A DNA stretch of 64,000 nucleotides from Dryobates pubescens (Eukaryota; Chordata; Aves; Piciformes; Picidae): positions 17,180,001 through 17,244,000 of the forward strand of contig NC_071615.1 of NCBI RefSeq assembly GCF_014839835.1, given 5' to 3'. Positions 57,940 to 64,000 of the stretch are shown one piece after another. The notes below the pieces were generated by a model. It worked only from the letters and a program-made list of their open reading frames with translations, made no database searches and had not been told where the DNA came from. A program made the translations under genes and the position numbers. How positions within the stretch are numbered: the first letter of the stretch is position 1; every line of letters starts with the position of its first letter.

Positions 57940-58318
57940 GGACTAGTGGGAGCTGCTGAGGCCAGGGTGAGAGTGCTGGGAGCTGCTGAGGCCAGGGTGA
58001 GAGTGCTGGGAGCTGCTGAGGCCAGGGTGAGAGTACTGGGAGCTGCTGAGGTCAGGGTGAGAGGTGGGAGCTGCTGAGGCCAGGGTGAGAGTGCTGGGAG
58101 CTGCTGAGGCCAGGGTGAGAGGTGGGAGCTGCTGAGGCCAGGGTGAGAGGTGGGAGCTGCTGAGGTCAGGGTGAGAGTGCTGGGAGCTGCTGAGGCCAGG
58201 GTGAGAGGTGGGAGCTGCTGAGGCCAGGGTGAGAGGTGGGAGCTGCTGAGGTCAGGGTGAGAGTGCTGGGAGCTGCTGAGGCCAGGGTGAGAGGTGGGAG
58301 CTGCTGAGGCCTCTCCCA
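57940..58318. repeat. 28/30-bp minisatellite at the CR1 edge
   Basis: About 13 copies of GGGAGCTGCTGAGGCCAGGG followed by TGAGAGTGCT (30 bp) or TGAGAGGT (28 bp). It starts where the CR1 at 57797-57930 breaks off. Confidence 0.95.
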
Positions 58319-58319
58319 C

Positions 58320-60150
58320 ACTGGCATGGAGGTGCTTGCAGGCAGCCCAGTGGCAGCCCAGTCCCAGGACATGACCACAGCTCTCTGCAGACAGACTGAT
58401 GCTGGTCCCTGTGTGGCTGCAGCCTCCTCTGCCTCCTCTCACACTGCTTGGGAGAGGAGCTGAGCCTCTGCTGCTCGGACATGCCTGAAACTCAGTTGAA
58501 AGCAGGTGAAAAGGAGGGGAAAGAAGGAAGAAGCTTCAAACCAGTGGCTGTAGTTAGGGAAGCCTGCAGAGCAGAGCAGGGTCCAAGGAGCCTGACACAA
58601 CCCTGCAGCAAGAATCCGAGCAGGTAACGCCAGGCTGCACAGCAATGCTGTCACTCCAGCACGGGTCCCGCAGCCAAAGCCGTGGTTACCCCCAGCCAGA
58701 GGACAGGTGGTGGCAGAGGGACAGTCTGGGGCCTCAGCAGCCCCAGGGCACAGTCACAGGAGGAGCCAGATGCTGACAAGTGGCTGGACAGAAATGCAGC
58801 CAGCAGGAGGTGTTGGCAAGGGTTGCAGCCAGCTCAGCCCTCGCCTGCTCCCTGAAGACAGGCTGGGGCTGGTGTGGGCCAAGGGGGTTCAGCAGCTCTC
58901 CCACTCCTGCCTCAGGGGGCTGGGACAGGGCCCTGGGCACTGCCTGGCTCACAGAGACCCCAGACTGTGAGTGAGCTGGGAACTCACCTCACACAGCTGG
59001 AGGTTTAGGCCTCCTGGGCACCAGAGGCTCCAGGCAGGGGCAGTGGGAGCCAGGCAGGCACACTGGTTGTCTGCTGCTGCACCTCCCCACTGAAATGGGC
59101 AAGCAAGGGTTTGGGGGCTCCTAGCACCAGGACTGCGCTTGGAGGGAGGATCCCAGCCTGGAGAAGGTGATCTGCTTTCTCCATCTCTGGCATCGTGGGG
59201 CAGCACCAGGATCTGCCTTTTGCTGATGCAGGAAAGCCTCTGCCTGCTGCCAAGCAGCCCCACAGCTTCCTCCACCCCGGAGCTGAGGCCACACTGCTCC
59301 ACAGCCCAAAGCTCTCAGCTAGATCAGGTCTGCTGCGTGCTGGGACAGCCACCATCTCACTTGTCCTGCCCTAGGCCCTGCCCTCGACCCACTGAGCAGA
59401 GGAGAGGGAGGGAGATGAGAAGCCGGCGGCCTTGGCGGTGTCAGTGTGGAGCCCCTGCGAGGCTCCAGCAGCAACACCAGCGCCTCCGTGCGCTTTGTGG
59501 CCGTCCCAAGGCAGCAGGAGGGCAGAGATTTACTCTGTACTCCTCTGCCTGGCACCTCACTCTCTGCAGCTGAGTGACCAGGCCAACAGCAGCAGCAGCG
59601 TTCAGCACATCCTAACGCTGGGATCCCCCAGGAAGGGACCCCCTGGAGGGATCACACTGCGCCCGCAGCCCACAGCTGGCGGGGGAGGCAGCGGCCAGCA
59701 GAGCAGCACCAGGTCCCAGGGCGCAGTGGGAGGAGACCTGACAACGGCACAGGGCAAAGGCTTTCAGCCTCCTGACTTCACTCCAGGGGGCACAGCTCGG
59801 CGGGAACGTCACCGTCGGAGCAGTCACTCCCTTCGTCAGGGCTTTGTCATCCCAGGGAGCAGCGAGGCAGAGCCGGGGGGGGGGGGGGGTTTGGGGGGGG
59901 GGCGGCTCTGACTCAGGGAGAGAGAAGAAAGAAGGGGGCCCAAGAGTCTGGCACTGCCAACACCACCCGGCAGAGGAAGCTGTGGGGAAGAGGATGATGA
60001 AAGCTGCCAGGGAGATCAGCCAGCCTGGCAGTGCCAGCCTGCCGGGGTGTGCTGGCACAACACAGGCAGCGGCGCAGGGGAGCGTCCAGACCAGGCACCA
60101 GGCAGGCAACCTGTGGGGCCAGGCAGGCAACCTGTGGGGCCAGGCAGGCA
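58320..60150. other. FBXL16 upstream/intronic sequence, no gene recognised
   Basis: Mixed unique sequence without a recognisable exon. It includes a moderately CpG-rich patch at about 59420-59560 and a G15-TTT-G10 run at 59875-59902. Reading frames show no conserved domain. Confidence 0.45.
59875..59902. repeat. Poly-G run (G15 TTT G10)
   Basis: Two long G homopolymers separated by TTT. This is a possible G-quadruplex and a likely place for sequencing error. Confidence 0.85.
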
Positions 60151-61590
60151 CCCTCTGGACCAGGAGTCACACACTGGATCTGGAGTCACACACTGGATCA
60201 GGAGTCACACACTGGATCAGGAGTCACACAATGGATCTAGAGCCACACACAGGATCTGGAGCCACACACAGGATCTGGAGCCACACACAGGATCAGGAGT
60301 CACACACAGGATCAAGAGTCACACACTGGATCTGGAGCCACACACAGGATCTGGAGTCACACACAGGATCTGGAGTCACACACTGGATCAGGAGTCACAC
60401 AATGGATCTGGAGCCACACACAGGATCTGGAGCCACACACTGGATCCGGAGTCACACACAGGATCAAGAGTCACACACTGGATCAAGAGTCACACACTGG
60501 ATCAGGAGTCACACACTGGATCAGGAGTCACACAATGGATCTAGAGCCACACACAGGATCTGGAGCCACACACTGGATCCGGAGTCACACACAGGATCAA
60601 GAGTCACACACTGGATCTGGAGTCACACACTGGATCAGGAGTCACACACTGGATCAGGAGTCACACAATGGATCTGGAGCCACACACAGGATCTGGAGCC
60701 ACACACTGGATCTGGAGTCACACACTGGATCAGGAGTCACACACTGGATCTGGAGCCACACACAGGATCTGGAGCCACACACTGGATCCGGAGTCACACA
60801 CAGGATCAAGAGTCACACACTGGATCTGGAGTCACACACTGGATCAGGAGTCACACACTGGATCAGGAGTCACACAATGGATCTAGAGCCACACACAGGA
60901 TCTGGAGCCACACACAGGATCTGGAGCCACACACAGGATCAGGAGTCACACACTGGATCCGGAGCCACACACTGGATCCGGAGTCACACACAGGATCAAG
61001 AGTCACACACTGGATCTGGAGTCACACACTGGATCAGGAATCACACACTGGATCTGGAGTCACACACTGGATCAGGAATCACACACTGGATCTGGAGTCA
61101 CATAAAGGATCAGGAATCACACACTGGATCTGGAGTCACATAAAGGATCAGGCGTCACACACTGGAACAGGAGTCACTCACTGAGTCTGGAGTCACCCAG
61201 TGGATAAGTCAATCACACACTGGATCTGTCACACACTGGATCTGGCAGTCACTGGATCTGGCAGTCACACACTGGATCAGGCAGTCACACACTGGATCAG
61301 GGAGACACAGGATCTGTCAGTCACACACTGGATCTGTCAGTCACACACTGGATCAGGCAGACACAGGATCTGTCAGTCACACACTGGATCTGGCAGTCAC
61401 ACACTGGATCAGGCAGACACAGGATCTGGCAGTCACACACTGGATCTGGCAGTCACACACTGGATCAGGCAGTCACTGGATCTGGCAGTCACACACTGGA
61501 TCAGGCAGTCACTGGATCAGGCAGTCACACACTGGATCTGGCAGTCACTGGGTCAGGCAGTCACTGGGTCTGGCAGTCACCCTCTGGGCG
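60150..61590. repeat. 19-bp satellite-like array
   Basis: About 70-75 copies of GGATCTGGAGTCACACACT with single-base variants (GGATCAGGAGT, GGAGCCACACACA, AGGATCAAGAGT). After about 61210 the unit shifts to GGATCTGGCAGTCACACACT and becomes irregular. Each unit carries GATC. The open + strand frame across it is a by-product of composition. Confidence 0.97.
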
Positions 61591-61599
61591 CTGGGCTCG

Positions 61600-62190
61600 T
61601 TGCCTGTGGCCAGTCTGGGTGAGCTGTGCACCTCCTGGGCTTGCAGCCTCCCGCGGGCTGTAGGTCAGCAGTGCTCGGTGGCCACTGGGGACCTTGGACT
61701 GGTCAGCTGGGGAGGCCCTGGACCCCTCGTCCTGCAGGCCTGCTCAGCACGGCGGGCAGCGGCCGGTACCCGCTCAGCACCGTGGACAGAGGTCGGTTCC
61801 CACTCAGCACCGTGGAGAGCAGTCTCGTTCAGCACCACGGACAGCAGCGTCCCCAGGGCGGCTTCCCCCGACCCTGCCGACCCAACGGCCCCTGTGGGGG
61901 TCCAGGGCTGCCCTGCCAGGTCCCTGCGACGCTCTCCTATTGTCCTGCGAGGTCCTGCTAAGAGATGCTGCTATTGCCCCACCAGGTCCCTGCACGGACC
62001 TCGCGCTGCCCCACCAGCTCCTTACAAGCGATCCTACGCCTGACCTATTGAATCCCTCTCAAAGACCCTCCTGTGGCCCTGCTCCATCCCGGAATGCCGC
62101 CTCCTGCTCCACCAGCCTGGCCCGAAGCTCCTGCTGCCTATCCGGGATCCAAGCCTTGAGCAAAACAATCCCCGCAGAGCCACTGCTCGA
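61600..62190. other. Unique GC-rich sequence, no gene recognised
   Basis: Short imperfect repeats of CTCAGCACCGTGGACAG occur at about 61775-61845. No exon or RNA gene was recognised. Confidence 0.4.
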
Positions 62191-62530
62191 GTGAGAGAGC
62201 AGCTGAGCAGCCAGCAGCCGCGGCTCGCAGCTCCCCGCACACGGACACACGGGCGCAGACAGACATCTCCATCTCTCCGCACACTCAGGCGTGCGCAGCC
62301 ACGGCCGCAAGCACCCCGGCGGAGCCCCGGGAGCGGGCGGATGCCCCCAGCAGGAGGCGGGGCCCCGGGCTGCCCATCGCCAGGCACAGGGAGGCAGGGA
62401 GCAGCGGCGCTCGCCGCGGGTTGCATCAGCTGAATTCATTAGCCTGTCTATTTTTACTAATGCAGCAAATCAACTTGCTGCTACGGGCGGGGAAAACAGA
62501 GCTGAGGCGCGGAGCTGTGGCACAGCATCG
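62190..62530 (-). promoter_or_regulatory. FBXL16: Candidate FBXL16 promoter / first exon
   Basis: A CpG-dense stretch (62210-62420) is followed by a sharply AT-richer block (62425-62480) with an E-box CAGCTG, ATTAGC and CTATTTTTACTAATGCAG. It is the strongest CpG cluster upstream of FBXL16, whose coding exon 1 has an upstream splice acceptor requiring a distant non-coding exon. The link to FBXL16 is positional inference. Confidence 0.4.
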
Positions 62531-62796
62531 CAGCCCAGGCTTTTGTCCAGCGCTCCGGAGGCTGATGGCTCCCTCAGCTCTACCCAACAGCCTCAGCCGG
62601 CAGCCATGGGCTTGGGTGGAGGACGGGGCGGGGGGGGGGGGAAGGGGGGAGGGGAGGAGGGCTGCTGGAGCTGCCAACTGAAGCACATGGTGGTAATAAA
62701 GACATCTCAACTGCGCGGATCTCCTTCCCTGGCAGCACTTGGTGGTGCGTGAGCTGCCTCCTGCCCTGATCCCAGCAGCTCTGGCCCCTGCCTGTG

Positions 62797-63140
62797 ACAC
62801 AGGGAGACCTCCTTGCTCTCTGCAGCTCCCTGAAAGGAGGCTGGGGCCAGGTGGAGGTTGGTCTCTGCTCCCCAGGCTCAGGTGCTAGAAGGAGAGGCAA
62901 CGGCCTGAAATTGCATCAGGGGAGGGTTAGGTTGAAGAGGAGGAAAAATTCTTTGTTGCAAGAGTGGTCAGGGCCTGGCAGAGGCTGCCCAGGGAGGTGG
63001 TGGAGTCCCCATGCCTGGAGGGGTTCCAGAGCCCTGTGGCCATGGCACCTGGGGCCATGGTTTGGGGGCCATGGTGGTGCTGGGTTGATGGCTGCACTGG
63101 ATGCTCTGGGAGGGCTTTTCCAACCCAAGCAATTCTGTGG
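62797..63140 (+). mobile_element. CR1 LINE 3' end
   Basis: Sense CR1: CAGGGAGACCTCCTTGCTCT, AGGGGAGGGTTAGGTTGAAG, GTGGTCAGGGCCTGGCAGAG and a decayed CTTTTCCAACCCAAGCAATT end. Confidence 0.85.
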
Positions 63141-64000
63141 TCCTACGAACAGGTACAACCACCACCCTCCCAGACCAGATCCCCTCAGAGGGCTTGGGTT
63201 ACCCCAGCAGTGCAGAGGAGCCACAGAAGGCCCTGGAGGAGCCAGCAGCCCCCTGTAGATGGAGGGGCAGAGGATGTGTTTGGGCAGAGGAAGCTGTGTG
63301 GGGGTGTGCACAGGCAGCTCTGCGCTCCCTGGCTCGGCACTCACACAGCTCCGCCGCGAGAGAGGCTCAGAGCACAGCTCCAAACTCAGCACTACCTGTT
63401 CCTGCTCTGCACCAGCCAGGAGCTCACGGTGGGGACAGGCCTTGCTGCTCTGCCTGGCCCTGCAGCCCTGCCACCTGTGTGGTGGGAGCTGGGAAACTCC
63501 TCCCTGAGCTACCCTGAGAGCATCCTTGGAGACCAGAGGGCTGAGAGCAGCTCTCCTGCTCCCTTGTTGGGCTTCCAACAACACCCAGGAGCTCATCCCA
63601 CCATGCAGTGGACAAAGAGGCTCAGGAGGGGCTGGGAAAGCAACTGGTTTGAGTCCTGTTTCTGCTGCCTGCTCGTCCCAGGGCAGAGCTTGTGGCTGAA
63701 TCCATCACTGGGTCTCAGGCAGCTCATGGCCAGGCAGCAGAGCTGTCACGGTAGAGACTCCCCAGCACAGCTGTCTGCACTGCCCCACAGCCTTCCCGAG
63801 GGACAAGACCTGGAGCCAGGCTCCCCAGGGCCAGCCCCATGCCCAGGGAGCTGGGGAAATGCTAGCTGAGGTGCCAAGCTCTGCTCAGGTCCTCACCACT
63901 GTCTGCTCAGCTGAGAGAGCAGCTCACAGCCACTCACAGCACAAGCTGCAGCTGCTGTCCCCCCAGCCCTCAGCGTGGGGGAGTTGTAGAGAGGAGGCAA
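63141..64000. other. Right edge, no gene recognised
   Basis: GC-rich unique sequence. METRN, the next gene in the mammalian order, was looked for by eye and not recognised. Confidence 0.4.

Noticed and set aside
59844-61184. 446-codon frame of HTGSGVTHWI-type repeats, or a CRISPR-like direct repeat
   Set aside because: It is the 19-bp satellite read in frame. There are no unique spacers, no cas genes, and the host is a vertebrate.
63141-64000. Possible METRN, the next gene in mammalian order
   Set aside because: No signal-peptide exon or conserved cysteine pattern was recognised before the window ends.

Overview
The window looks like a GC-rich bird chromosome segment, probably from a microchromosome. 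It has short, strongly conserved vertebrate exons with GT-AG splice sites and about two dozen CR1 LINE fragments, the typical avian retroposon. Almost every intron or intergenic gap carries its own minisatellite. CR1 pieces cover roughly a sixth of the window by eye. That is high for a bird and fits a CR1-rich lineage such as Piciformes (woodpeckers, toucans); this lineage guess is weak. No ERV or LTR element, tRNA, rRNA or CRISPR array was recognised.

Six protein-coding genes can be assembled exon by exon, in the order of the mammalian 16p13.3 block: RHOT2 (+, 3' part only), RHBDL1 (+), STUB1 (+), JMJD8 (-), WDR24 (-), FBXL16 (-). RHOT2 encodes a mitochondrial Rho GTPase, RHBDL1 a rhomboid protease, STUB1 the CHIP ubiquitin ligase, JMJD8 an ER-lumen JmjC protein, WDR24 a GATOR2 subunit and FBXL16 an F-box/LRR protein. 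Every internal exon phase closes, giving predicted proteins of 372 aa (RHBDL1), 313 aa (STUB1), 268 aa (JMJD8), 789 aa (WDR24) and 500 aa (FBXL16), plus about 328 C-terminal residues of RHOT2. The genes are neighbours by conserved synteny and do not form a pathway.

Layout: 1-9.6 kb is the end of RHOT2 with CR1-filled introns, and 9.6-11.8 kb its 3'UTR with a 20-bp minisatellite. 11.8-14.2 kb is the RHBDL1 upstream region and CpG-rich promoter. 14.2-21.3 kb is RHBDL1 with a large CACATGG-type array in intron 1. 21.3-22.8 kb is C-rich and holds the CCAAT-box STUB1 promoter. 22.8-28.3 kb is STUB1 with a minisatellite in the 3'UTR. 28.3-29.6 kb is CR1 between convergent STUB1 and JMJD8. 29.6-31.6 kb is the very compact JMJD8. 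31.8-43.5 kb is WDR24, with a polypurine array and a 53-bp array in its introns, and its likely promoter lies at 44.9-45.0 kb. 45-48.6 kb is G-rich degenerate repeat and a 26-27-bp array. 48.6-56.4 kb is FBXL16, whose introns are largely filled by unrelated tandem arrays. 56.4-64 kb is FBXL16 5' sequence with a candidate enhancer, a 19-bp satellite and a candidate promoter near 62.2-62.5 kb.

The most interesting signals are non-coding. One is a helically phased array of ETS sites overlapping splice-donor-like sequence at the WDR24 promoter. Others are tandem arrays that are stop-free in three or six frames and sit flush against exons, and an AT-rich inverted-repeat element upstream of the FBXL16 coding exons.
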